From NCBI RefSeq assembly GCF_002304005.1, contig NZ_MRCQ01000021.1:1-54611 (forward strand): DNA of 54,611 bases, in the 5' to 3' direction. A program made the translations under genes and the position numbers. Positions within the stretch are counted from its first letter, which is position 1; each line of letters opens with the position of its first letter. The notes beneath the pieces were generated by a model, which was not told the DNA's origin, searched no databases, and saw only the letters and a list, made by a program, of their open reading frames with translations. Source of the stretch: Flavobacterium sp. ACN6. Lineage in GTDB: Bacteria > Bacteroidota > Bacteroidia > Flavobacteriales > Flavobacteriaceae. Below, piece by piece: positions 41,448 through 49,246 of the stretch.

Positions 41448-43382
41448 ATGGCATTTTCAAGTTTATTCCGAAAGAAAACAGTACAGGATATTCTGAAGCA
41501 GGTTGCTCAGAACGAAACAGACGGTCATAATGCTTTAGGAAAACATTTGACAACTAGAGATTTAACTGCATTCGGAATAGCGGCAATTGTTGGAGCGGGA
41601 ATTTTTAGCACCATCGGAAAAGCCAGCGCAGACGGCGGACCAGCTGTTATTTTCTTATTCCTTTTTACAGCTTTAGCTTGTAGTTTTGCTGCTTTTGCTT
41701 ACGCCGAATTTGCTTCGATGGTTCCAGTTTCAGGGAGCGCTTATACGTATTCTTATGTGGCTTTTGGAGAATTAATTGCTTGGATAATTGGCTGGGCATT
41801 GATTATGGAATATGCCGTAGGAAATATAACCGTTGCCATATCGTGGAGTGATTATTTTACGGGACTGCTCCAGAGTGGCGGTATTCATCTTCCACAATGG
41901 ATTCAGATGGATTATTTAACCGCTTCCAACGGATTTAACGATGCCGAAGCTTTAATGCGCGGCGGAAAATCATTCGAAAATTTAAGTACAGCACTGCAAT
42001 CTGCTCATACGGCTTGGACAACTGCACCAACTATAGGATCTTTCCATTTTGTTACTGATTTACCAGCATTATTTATCATTATTTTGATTACCGCTTTGGT
42101 TTACAGAGGAATGAAAGAATCTCGTAACGCGAGTAACTTAATGGTAGTTGTAAAACTTTGCGTAGTACTTTTAGTAATTGCAGTTGGTGTATTTTATGTC
42201 GATACTGCAAATTGGGATCCGTTTGCTCCAAATGGAGTTGGAGGGGTTTTAAAAGGAGTTTCTGCCGTATTCTTTGCTTATATTGGTTTTGATGCCATCT
42301 CGACAACTGCCGAAGAATGTAAAAATCCGCAGAGAGATTTACCACGAGGCATGATGTGGGCGATTATTATTTGTACCATTTTATATATTGCTATTGCCTT
42401 AGTTTTGACAGGAATGGTAAAATACAACGAATTAAATGTTGGAGATCCTCTGGCGTTCGTTTTCGATAAATTAAACCTTAAATGGATGTCAGGAATTATT
42501 GCCGTAAGTGCAGTAGTAGCTATGGCGAGCGTTTTATTGGTTTTTCAAATGGGACAGCCTAGAATCTGGATGAGCATGAGCCGTGACGGTTTATTGCCAA
42601 AGAAATTTTCTACAGTTCACCCTAAATTCAAAACGCCATCTTTTGCTACAATTGTAACTGGTTTTGTGGTAGCAGTTCCAGCTCTATTTTTAAACTTAAC
42701 AATGGTTACAGATTTATGCAGTATAGGAACTTTATTTGCCTTCGTATTAGTGTGTGCTGGAGTTTTAGTATTGCAGAATAAGCCAGAAATTCCAAGAGGG
42801 AAATTCAAAACGCCTTATGTAAACTCAAAATATATTTTACCAGTTTTAATGATTGCTGGATTGTATTACGCTTTTGCATTCAATAACAAAGCGACAATGG
42901 CTTTTATTAATAATGATGCGCAGATAAACGATGCAACAACAATTATTACGTCATTAAATAAAGAAGAATCTGCAAAGGTTTTCAATTATTTAGAAAGCAT
43001 AGATGTTAAGAATAAAACTGCCGAAACATCAGATTTAGAACATTTATTAGGACAATATCAAGACGACGAAGCCAAGTATAATGAAGTTGTAAAAGGATTG
43101 CCAATCAACGATTCATTAAAGTACGAATCAGGTTTCAGCTTATTCAAACACAAAATTCCAATGTGGATTTTCCTTTTCGTTTTAGTTGGATTAGCGGTTT
43201 GGGCTTTCAGAAAAAATCTATCGTTAATTCCACTTTTAGGTTTAATCTGCTGTCTTTACATGATGGCCGAATTAAGCGTTTGGAACTGGATTTACTTTAC
43301 AATTTGGTTATTAATAGGATTGTTTATTTACTTTACTTATAGTAGAAAAAATAGTAAGCTAAACTTCGTTGAGAGGGTTTAA
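41448..43382 (+). CDS. Amino acid permease (APC family) with C-terminal extracytoplasmic insert
   Basis: A 644-residue transporter of the cationic-amino-acid (CAT/YfnA) type. The N-terminal LTTRDLTAFGIAAIVGAGIF contains the substrate-backbone-binding GAGIF segment; FFAYIGFDAISTTAEECKNP is the TM6 family signature. The usual family length is ~460-500 residues. Two insertions are seen: one at ~145-195 between helices 3/4 and 5, and one of ~80 residues (NDAQINDATTIITSLNKEES through LKYESGF) between the last pairs of helices. Substrate unknown. A good terminator follows. Confidence 0.88.
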   Translation: MAFSSLFRKKTVQDILKQVAQNETDGHNALGKHLTTRDLTAFGIAAIVGAGIFSTIGKASADGGPAVIFLFLFTALACSFAAFAYAEFASMVPVSGSAYTYSYVAFGELIAWIIGWALIMEYAVGNITVAISWSDYFTGLLQSGGIHLPQWIQMDYLTASNGFNDAEALMRGGKSFENLSTALQSAHTAWTTAPTIGSFHFVTDLPALFIIILITALVYRGMKESRNASNLMVVVKLCVVLLVIAVGVFYVDTANWDPFAPNGVGGVLKGVSAVFFAYIGFDAISTTAEECKNPQRDLPRGMMWAIIICTILYIAIALVLTGMVKYNELNVGDPLAFVFDKLNLKWMSGIIAVSAVVAMASVLLVFQMGQPRIWMSMSRDGLLPKKFSTVHPKFKTPSFATIVTGFVVAVPALFLNLTMVTDLCSIGTLFAFVLVCAGVLVLQNKPEIPRGKFKTPYVNSKYILPVLMIAGLYYAFAFNNKATMAFINNDAQINDATTIITSLNKEESAKVFNYLESIDVKNKTAETSDLEHLLGQYQDDEAKYNEVVKGLPINDSLKYESGFSLFKHKIPMWIFLFVLVGLAVWAFRKNLSLIPLLGLICCLYMMAELSVWNWIYFTIWLLIGLFIYFTYSRKNSKLNFVERV

Positions 43383-43407
43383 GTTTTAAATTATAAATTA
43401 TAGAAAT

Positions 43408-43450
43408 GCCGTTCTGAAAATAGTCTTAGAACGGCTTTTCCGTTTTTTTT
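43408..43450 (+). terminator. Terminator of APC permease
   Basis: Stem GCCGTTCT / AGAACGGC with a 12-nt loop, followed by TTTTCCG and a T-run of nine or more. Confidence 0.8.
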
Positions 43451-43554
43451 TTGTCATCCTTGACGGAGGAAGGATCACACTAGAAACTCGACAAAGATTG
43501 AAGATTTACTATACGAAGTTACGCGTGTGATCCTTCCTTCGTCAGGATGACAAA
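43450..43554. repeat. Inverted repeat with GTCATCCT arms
   Basis: Arms at 43450-43480 and 43525-43554 (core GGAAGGATCACAC / GTGTGATCCTTCC) complement each other with one gap and one mismatch over 30 bp, around a 44-nt loop. It overlaps the T-run of the preceding terminator. Confidence 0.75.
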
Positions 43555-43701
43555 TTGGTGCCGATTATCAATTTGCTAAAAAAAAATCGCCACGAATTCA
43601 CGAATTTTTAAAAACAAATTAATTCGTGAATTGCTTCGCGTGTTCGCTTTTGCTCGGATCGTGGCAAAAAACAGCTGCGAAATAATTAGTGAAAATTAGT
43701 G

Positions 43702-43803
43702 AAATTCTTGTTTCAAAATTCCTAATTCCACCATACAAAGCTTTTATCATCTCATAAGTACGCTGAATATTAATATACCAACCAATAGAAAAACGAATCA
43801 AAC
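43702..43803 (-). pseudogene. Decayed duplicate of the 3' end of the PLP-enzyme gene
   Basis: Reading the minus strand down from 43803 gives IRFSIGWYINIQRTYEMIKA. After a one-base insertion (extra T in AAAGCTTTGTATGG) it continues in another frame as MVELGILKQEFH and a stop. The intact gene reads IRFSIGLDNDIQRTYEMMKA then MVELGILNSAEIRK. So this is a partial copy of the last ~35 codons, frameshifted and diverged. The fragment's ending (KQEFH-stop) may be the original terminus, replaced in the intact gene by repeat-derived codons. Confidence 0.8.
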
Positions 43804-43843
43804 TTTATTTTGCCACAGATCAAAACGATTAAAAAGATTTTGC

Positions 43844-43920
43844 CTCTCGCAGATTTGGCAGATAAAGCAGTTTTTTTTTGTTTAGGAGAAGATCAGCCAA
43901 ATCTCCTAAATCTGCGAGAG
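43844..43920. repeat. CTCTCGCAGATTT inverted repeat
   Basis: Exact 13-bp arms at 43844-43856 and 43908-43920, same CGCAGATT family as 40553-41262. It lies between the decayed tail copy and the 3' end of the intact PLP-enzyme gene. Confidence 0.75.
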
Positions 43921-43935
43921 AAAACAAAAAAAATC

Positions 43936-45180
43936 TTACCGAATCTCTGCGAAAACCTCTTTGCGAATCTCTGCGGAATTTAAAATCCCAAGCTCCACCA
44001 TACAAGCTTTCATCATCTCATAAGTACGTTGAATATCATTATCCAATCCAATCGAGAAACGAATCAAACCATCTGTTAATCCCATTTCTTTTTGCTCTTC
44101 AAGTGGAATTTCACTAGAAGTCGAAGTTCCCGGCGCGCTGAATAACGTTTTATAAAACCCCAAACTTACCGCCAAATAGCCTAAGTTTTTAGCTTGCATC
44201 AACTCCATTAATTCATTGGCTTTTGCCAAAGTTCCAACATCAATTGTCAGCATGCCGCCAAAACCATATTCCGGATTAATCATCGTTTTGTATAATTCAT
44301 GACTCGGGTGACTTTTCAATCCTGGATAAACCGTTTTCAAACCATCAGCTTCAAATTGATCTGCCAGAAAATGCGCATTATGACTGTGCTGTTTAATTCG
44401 GATGTGAAGAGTTCGAAGATTTTTCATTACCGAAGCCGAACGTAAACTATCCATCGTTGGTCCTAAAAGCATACTGGCTCCGGAATTTACATTTTTCAGC
44501 GAATTGATAAATTCTTTCGACGCACAAGTTACACCGCCAACCGTATCGCTGCTTCCGTTTATGTATTTCGTTAAACTATGAATCACAATATCAGCGCCTA
44601 ATTTTGCAGGAGAAACAGATAAAGGTGAAAACGTATTATCGACAACCAATTTCAAATTGTGCTTTTTAGCAATTTTAGCCAAACCAGCAATATCAGCCAC
44701 TTCAAGTAACGGATTACTAACCGTTTCGCAATACAAAACCTTCGTTTTTGCTGTAATTGCAGCTTCTACAACTTCTAATTTCGTAATATCAACAAACGTA
44801 GTTTCAATTCCGAATCGAGGCGTAAAATTCTTTAAAAAAGCATAAGTACCGCCATAAATCGTTCGGCTTGAAACAATGTGATCGCCCGCACCGCAAAGCT
44901 GTAGTAGAGTAGGCGTAATCGCTCCCATTCCCGAAGCCGAAACATTTGCTGTTTCCGTGCCTTCCATCGCTGCCAAAGCTTGATCCAAATACAAATTACT
45001 CGGCGAAGAATGACGCGAATACAAATAACAGCCTTCCATATTCCCTTCAAAAGTATCAAACATAGTTTTAGCCGAAAGAAAAGTATAAGTCGAAGAATCA
45101 GAAATCGACGGATTCACACCGCCAAATTCTCCAAAGTATTGCAAATCCTGAATTTTATCTGCTGGGTTAAAGTCGTTCAT
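43936..45180 (-). CDS. Cys/Met metabolism PLP-dependent enzyme
   Basis: A 414-residue fold-type I enzyme of the cystathionine gamma-lyase/synthase, methionine gamma-lyase and O-acetylhomoserine sulfhydrylase group. YLYSRHSSPSNLYLDQALAAMEG holds the Tyr-x-Arg phosphate contacts, SGMGAI the PLP phosphate loop, and IHSLTKYINGSSD the Schiff-base Lys. Where methionine gamma-lyases carry Cys (YGCTFAF) this has YGGTYAF, so strict MGL identity is not supported. The last ~13 codons (SAEIRKEVFAEIR) are encoded by internally repeated CTCTGCG-type DNA, unlike the family. It lies opposite an Lrp/AsnC regulator 350 bp away, which probably controls it. Confidence 0.85.
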   Translation of the reverse strand: MNDFNPADKIQDLQYFGEFGGVNPSISDSSTYTFLSAKTMFDTFEGNMEGCYLYSRHSSPSNLYLDQALAAMEGTETANVSASGMGAITPTLLQLCGAGDHIVSSRTIYGGTYAFLKNFTPRFGIETTFVDITKLEVVEAAITAKTKVLYCETVSNPLLEVADIAGLAKIAKKHNLKLVVDNTFSPLSVSPAKLGADIVIHSLTKYINGSSDTVGGVTCASKEFINSLKNVNSGASMLLGPTMDSLRSASVMKNLRTLHIRIKQHSHNAHFLADQFEADGLKTVYPGLKSHPSHELYKTMINPEYGFGGMLTIDVGTLAKANELMELMQAKNLGYLAVSLGFYKTLFSAPGTSTSSEIPLEEQKEMGLTDGLIRFSIGLDNDIQRTYEMMKACMVELGILNSAEIRKEVFAEIR

Positions 45181-45240
45181 TATAGTTAGTTTTTGTTTGT
45201 TTCAAATTTCAGGTGTTGTTTGAACCTAAGTTTAATTTTT

Positions 45241-45335
45241 AGAAGCTATTCCTGCTATCCGTTTCAATCTTTTGTGTCTCGTTAAAGAAACGAGACACAA
45301 AAGGATTTCCACTTCTATCAGGGCTAGGGCACTCC
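45241..45335 (-). repeat. Structured intergenic element, copy 2
   Basis: The minus strand begins GGAGTGCCCTAGCCCTGATA and ends AGCAGGAATAGCTTCT, homologous to 34773-34856. The central stem CTTTTGTGTCTCGTT / AACGAGACACAAAAG is a perfect 15 bp and differs in sequence from copy 1 while staying paired. It sits 61 bases before the PLP-enzyme ATG. Because copy 1 has no such neighbour, a gene-specific riboswitch is unlikely. The rest of the 45181-45530 spacer is plain AT-rich DNA. Confidence 0.7.
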
Positions 45336-45446
45336 TTTTCAAAAGAAATTCTATTCAAAATAATCTCTAATTAGAATATTAATCAATAGTAAAGTGAATA
45401 ATTAGATTTTAAAACTATAATAATGTGTTTGTAGTGATTTTTAATC

Positions 45447-45454
45447 TAAATTTG
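45447..45454 (+). promoter_or_regulatory. Promoter -7 core for Lrp/AsnC gene
   Basis: TAAATTTG, exact TAnnTTTG match, 76 bases before the ATG. A TTG 15 bases upstream is slightly too close to the usual spacing. Confidence 0.45.
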
Positions 45455-45530
45455 ATTTAGAAAATCCGATTCAATAGATTTTTTTTCATCGCAACCAAAA
45501 ACAAAAAAACATACACCACAAACTGTTAAA

Positions 45531-45989
45531 ATGACTTTAGATGCCACCGATAAAAAACTCCTAGTTTTACTTCAAACCGACAGTAAAAAAACAAACAAAG
45601 AATTATCTTTAAAACTAAATCTTTCGGTAACAGCAGTTTATGAAAGAATCAAAAAACTGGAACGTGAAGGAATCATCAAAAACTATGTAGCGTTAGTAGA
45701 TAAAACCAAAATCGAAAAAGGATTTGTAGTGTTCTGTCATTTAAAACTCATTCAGCACACCAAAGAATTCCTTACCAAATTTGAAAGCGAAGTCATCAAA
45801 CTAAATGAAGTTTTAGAATGCCACCACGTAAGCGGTGATTATGATTATATTCTAAAAGTGCTGGTAAAAGACATGGAAGCTTACAGGGAATTTTTGGTAA
45901 CTAAACTAACTTCACTTCAACACATTGGCAGTACACAAAGTATGTTTATGATTAGCGAAGTGAAGAATTCGACGGTGATTTCTTTTTGA
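45531..45989 (+). CDS. Lrp/AsnC-family transcriptional regulator
   Basis: A 152-residue regulator. Residues 3-55 are the AsnC helix-turn-helix (DATDKKLLVLLQTDSKKTNK, SLKLNLSVTAVYERIKKL). Residues ~65-145 are the RAM/AsnC ligand domain (VLECHHVSGDYDYILKVLVKD). Such proteins sense amino acids as octamers. It is divergent from the Cys/Met PLP-enzyme gene, the usual layout for a dedicated regulator. Confidence 0.93.
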   Translation: MTLDATDKKLLVLLQTDSKKTNKELSLKLNLSVTAVYERIKKLEREGIIKNYVALVDKTKIEKGFVVFCHLKLIQHTKEFLTKFESEVIKLNEVLECHHVSGDYDYILKVLVKDMEAYREFLVTKLTSLQHIGSTQSMFMISEVKNSTVISF

Positions 45990-46378
45990 GAGGTTCAAAG
46001 GTTCAGAGAAGCAAAGGGACAAAGGTTTTAATAAAAGAAACTAAGATTCTAAGTTACTAAGGTTCTAAGTTTTTTAATCTTGCAAAGTCGCTAAGGCGCA
46101 AAGTTTTTTATCAATGACCGTTAAGTTTATCATTTCTGTAAAAGTATGATACAACCCTTACATTAAGACTTTGCGCCTTAGCGACTTTGCAAGATTAAAA
46201 AAAGAAAACCTTTGCGAACTTTGCGGTAAAATGCACAGTCCCCAAAAAAACTTTGCGATAAAATACCCAATCCATAAAAAAAACTTTCTGCCTTAGTGCC
46301 TTCGTGGCAGAAACCCTCCAACCTCAAAATTTCACACAAAAAACATTGGAATTTAAACTTTAAACAAAACTTTATTCC
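45990..46378. repeat. Repeat spacer with 34-bp perfect inverted repeat
   Basis: No gene. Arms 46071-46104 and 46168-46201 are exact complements over 34 bp (core TCTTGCAAAGTCGCTAAGGC), around a 63-nt loop. Flanks carry related strings: GAGGTTCAAAGGTTCAGAG near 45990, CTAAGATTCTAAGTTACTAA near 46041, and CTTTGCG strings to ~46310. The CAAAGGTTCAGAG string complements the CCTCTGAACCTTTG run at 35090-35110. Confidence 0.8.
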
Positions 46379-46379
46379 T

Positions 46380-46387
46380 TAATTTTG
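46380..46387 (+). promoter_or_regulatory. Promoter -7 core for lpdA
   Basis: TAATTTTG, exact TAnnTTTG match, 27 bases before the ATG. A matching -33 was not found. Confidence 0.5.
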
Positions 46388-46414
46388 TATCGCTAAAAAT
46401 AAAATAGACAAACT

Positions 46415-47818
46415 ATGAGTTCATTTGACGTAGTCATTATAGGTTCAGGACCGGGCGGATATGTATCAGCAATTCGTTGCGCACAATTAGGTTTTAAAAC
46501 AGCAATTGTAGAAAAGTATAACGCTCTTGGCGGAACTTGCCTTAACGTAGGTTGTATTCCTTCAAAAGCTTTGTTAGCTTCTTCTCATCATTATTCAGAA
46601 ATTGCTCATTTTGCAGATCACGGAATTGAAGTTTCTGGCGATGTAAAAATCAATTTAGAGAAAATGATCGCGCGCAAACAAGCCGTTGTAGATCAAACCG
46701 TAGGTGGAATCAACTACTTAATGGATAAAAATAAAATCACTGTTTTCAATGGTTTAGGTTCTTTCGTAGACGCAACACACATTGCAGTTGCAAAAGCAGA
46801 CGGAACATCTGAAACTATCGAAGCAAAATATACTGTAATCGCTACAGGTTCAAAACCATCTTCTTTACCATTCATCAAAATTGATAAAGAAAGAATCATC
46901 ACTTCTACTGAAGCTTTGGCTTTAAAAGAAGTTCCAAAACACTTAGTAATTATTGGTGGGGGAGTTATCGGGATCGAGCTTGGACAAGTTTACCTTCGTC
47001 TAGGAGCTCAGGTTTCTGTAGTAGAATTTATGGACAGAATTATTCCAGGAATGGACAGTTCTCTTTCTAAAGAATTGACTAAAGTATTGAAAAAACAAGG
47101 AATGAAATTTTACGTTTCTCACAAAGTAAAATCGGTAGAAAGAAACGGCGATGCTGTTGTGGTTCAGGCTGAAAATGCAAAAGGAGAAACTATTACTCTA
47201 GAAGGAAATTATTCATTAGTTTCTGTTGGTCGTCGTCCATACACAGACGGATTAAACGCTGACAAGGCTGGAGTGAAAATTTCAGACAGAGGACAAGTTG
47301 AAGTAAACGATCATTTACAAACTAACGTTCCAAATATCTATGCAATTGGAGATGTTGTTCGCGGTGCGATGTTAGCGCACAAAGCGGAAGAAGAAGGAAC
47401 TATGGTTGCTGAAATCTTAGCAGGTCAAAAACCACACATCGATTATAACTTAATTCCTGGTGTAGTATACACTTGGCCAGAAGTTGCTGCAGTTGGAAAA
47501 ACTGAAGAGCAATTAAAAGCAGAAGGAATTGCTTATAAATCTGGAAGTTTCCCTTTCAAAGCGTTAGGACGTGCAAGAGCAAGTGCTGATTTAGACGGAT
47601 TTGTAAAAATCCTTGCTGACGAAAAAACAGATGAGGTTCTAGGAGTTCACATGATTGGAGCACGTACAGCAGATTTAATTGCTGAAGCGGTAACTGCAAT
47701 GGAATTTAAAGCTTCTGCTGAAGATATTTCAAGAATGAGCCATGCGCATCCAACTTTCGCGGAAGCGGTAAAAGAAGCAGCATTGGCAGCTACTGAAAAT
47801 AGAGCAATACACGTATAA
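46415..47818 (+). CDS. lpdA: Dihydrolipoyl dehydrogenase (E3)
   Basis: A 467-residue flavoprotein disulfide reductase, the E3 subunit of pyruvate, 2-oxoglutarate or branched-chain dehydrogenase complexes and of the glycine system. FAD site VVIIGSGPGGYVSAI, redox disulfide GGTCLNVGCIPSK, NAD site VIIGGGVIGIELGQVYLRLG, second FAD motif YAIGDVVRGAMLAHKAEEEG, and C-terminal catalytic His-Glu in HAHPTFAEAVKEA. Full length, cytoplasmic. No E1 or E2 gene is adjacent, so it is probably shared among complexes. Confidence 0.96.
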   Translation: MSSFDVVIIGSGPGGYVSAIRCAQLGFKTAIVEKYNALGGTCLNVGCIPSKALLASSHHYSEIAHFADHGIEVSGDVKINLEKMIARKQAVVDQTVGGINYLMDKNKITVFNGLGSFVDATHIAVAKADGTSETIEAKYTVIATGSKPSSLPFIKIDKERIITSTEALALKEVPKHLVIIGGGVIGIELGQVYLRLGAQVSVVEFMDRIIPGMDSSLSKELTKVLKKQGMKFYVSHKVKSVERNGDAVVVQAENAKGETITLEGNYSLVSVGRRPYTDGLNADKAGVKISDRGQVEVNDHLQTNVPNIYAIGDVVRGAMLAHKAEEEGTMVAEILAGQKPHIDYNLIPGVVYTWPEVAAVGKTEEQLKAEGIAYKSGSFPFKALGRARASADLDGFVKILADEKTDEVLGVHMIGARTADLIAEAVTAMEFKASAEDISRMSHAHPTFAEAVKEAALAATENRAIHV

Positions 47819-47840
47819 TTTACGTAAACTAATAATACAA

Positions 47841-47869
47841 AACCGCTGGAGCAATCTAGCGGTTTTTTT
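47841..47869 (+). terminator. Terminator of lpdA
   Basis: Stem AACCGCT / AGCGGTT around a 10-nt loop, followed by a T-run; 22 bases past the stop. Confidence 0.8.
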
Positions 47870-47971
47870 GTGCTTTATTTTTAAGCTTCGGATAATATAA
47901 TAATTGAAAATAATTTTGTAAATTAGATGGGTAATTCAGGTGTTATCTTTACAAGACTAAAAGATAATATT

Positions 47972-48514
47972 ATGAAAAATAGATATATAGTTCCGATTTT
48001 GATCGGAGCAGGAATCGGATTTGCACTTTACTCTTGTGGAGGAGGTATTCCGAAAAAAGCACAGGCTGTAACTAATTTTGACAGTGCAAAATATCTCGGG
48101 AAATGGTATGAAATCGCTAGATTAGATTACAAATGGGAAAGAGATCTGGATAATGTAACAGCCGAGTATTCTTTAAAAGATGATAAAACTATAAAAGTAG
48201 ATAATAAGGGCTATAATGTCAAAAAAGACAAATGGGAACAAAGTATCGGGAAAGCTAAATTTGTCAAAAAAGACAATATTGGTATGCTGAAAGTCTCATT
48301 TTTTGGTCCTTTTTATTCTGGATACAATGTCGTAGCTGTAGATCCAGATTACAAGTATGCACTTGTTGCCGGCGAAAGCCTAAAATATATGTGGATTCTT
48401 TCGAGAGAAAAAACAATTCCAGAAAGTGTAAAAGCAGATTTTTTGATCAAAGCTCAAGATATTGGATACAAAGTAACCGATCTGGTTTGGGTGAAGCATG
48501 ATCGAACGAATTAA
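47972..48514 (+). CDS. Outer-membrane lipoprotein of the lipocalin (Blc) family
   Basis: About 180 residues. Signal peptide MKNRYIVPILIGAGIGFALYSC with the lipobox Cys at ~22. The lipocalin G-x-W motif is in YLGKWYEIARLDYKWERDL; NVTAEYSL, GYNVVAVDPDYKYALVAG and MWILSREKTIPE follow as in E. coli Blc. It probably binds lipids at the outer membrane. Start at ATG 47972; a start 15 codons upstream would spoil the signal peptide. Monocistronic, with its own terminator. Confidence 0.9.
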   Translation: MKNRYIVPILIGAGIGFALYSCGGGIPKKAQAVTNFDSAKYLGKWYEIARLDYKWERDLDNVTAEYSLKDDKTIKVDNKGYNVKKDKWEQSIGKAKFVKKDNIGMLKVSFFGPFYSGYNVVAVDPDYKYALVAGESLKYMWILSREKTIPESVKADFLIKAQDIGYKVTDLVWVKHDRTN

Positions 48515-48516
48515 AA

Positions 48517-48555
48517 AAGAACCCGACAGTTAAAAAGCTGTCGGGTTTTTTATTT
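48517..48555. terminator. Bidirectional terminator between lipocalin and DoxX genes
   Basis: Perfect 10-bp stem AACCCGACAG / CTGTCGGGTT with T-runs on the plus side and A-runs (T on minus) on the other. It serves both convergent genes. Confidence 0.85.
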
Positions 48556-48570
48556 TTAGTTTGGGAAAAA

Positions 48571-48945
48571 TTATGGTTTGAAAATACTCTTGTAATTATC
48601 CCAATATCTGTAAATCAAAAATAAGTTTGCTAAAAACAATAAAATTGCAATTGGCAGACCTTCGGGAGCAAGAAAATAATTAATAAACAAGATGTTTACC
48701 GTAATAGGCAGGATCAGGATATTAGCAAGCGTTACATATCGCCCAGTTATAAATGCAATTCCACATAACAATTCAATTGATTTAGCAAGTGGTATTAAAT
48801 AAGTCGAAGCCATTAAACCTACATTAAAAGCTTTAAAATTTCCTGTAGTTTCTGGTTCAGGCATTAAATGAAAAAAATAACTGACAGAGGCAAAAAGTAA
48901 CAAAAGACCAATTAAAACGCGGACAATAATTGTGGCAATTTTCAT
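48571..48945 (-). CDS. DoxX-like small membrane protein
   Basis: A 124-residue protein with four hydrophobic helices (starting ATIIVRVLIGLLLLFASVSY). The pattern LIPLAKSIELLCGIAFITGRY and the helix ILILPITVNILFINYFL resemble the DoxX/DoxD superfamily. Function uncertain; relatives are linked to oxidative stress or quinone-related roles. Monocistronic, convergent with the lipocalin gene. Confidence 0.75.
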   Translation of the reverse strand: MKIATIIVRVLIGLLLLFASVSYFFHLMPEPETTGNFKAFNVGLMASTYLIPLAKSIELLCGIAFITGRYVTLANILILPITVNILFINYFLAPEGLPIAILLFLANLFLIYRYWDNYKSIFKP

Positions 48946-49246
48946 AATACTTAGGATTTTTTAAGGTTAAAAAATATAATTAAGTTATTGGAAAAGATGC
49001 AGTCTAAAGGCTCAAATTAGAATCACAAATCAATTTTTTTGTGCTTCATTTTTAAGGATTTTTCAATAAGATTAGTTGGTTTTTGGGATTAATCTAATTG
49101 TATATCAAATATAACGAATTTTTTCTTATAAAAAGTATGTCTTTTTAACAGTTTTGCATCATTGTTCTAATCATTTGGTTATTTCTTTTGCTTTATAGTA
49201 ATGACAGAATTTTGTCGTAATTTTGAAGTTTAAAATTTACTGATTT
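48946..49246. other. Divergent intergenic region, no gene
   Basis: AT-rich spacer between the DoxX-like gene and pabB. Apart from the pabB promoter core at 49218-49225 I see no repeat, RNA or coding frame in it. Confidence 0.6.
49218..49225 (+). promoter_or_regulatory. Promoter -7 core for pabB
   Basis: TAATTTTG, exact TAnnTTTG match. It is 21 bases before the TTG start, which leaves a short leader and supports that start. Confidence 0.5.

Noticed and set aside
43619..43801. A 60-codon minus-strand frame downstream of the PLP-enzyme gene
   Set aside because: Its N-terminal part is a duplicated piece of the neighbouring gene's end and the rest is frameshifted and repeat DNA, so it is treated as a pseudogene fragment.
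43936..45180. Naming the PLP enzyme methionine gamma-lyase (megL)
   Set aside because: The Cys typical of methionine gamma-lyases is Gly here (YGGTYAF), so only the broader family is supported.
45241..45335. Riboswitch controlling the Cys/Met PLP-enzyme gene
   Set aside because: A homologous copy at 34773-34856 has no downstream gene on its strand, and no SAM-riboswitch motif is recognisable.
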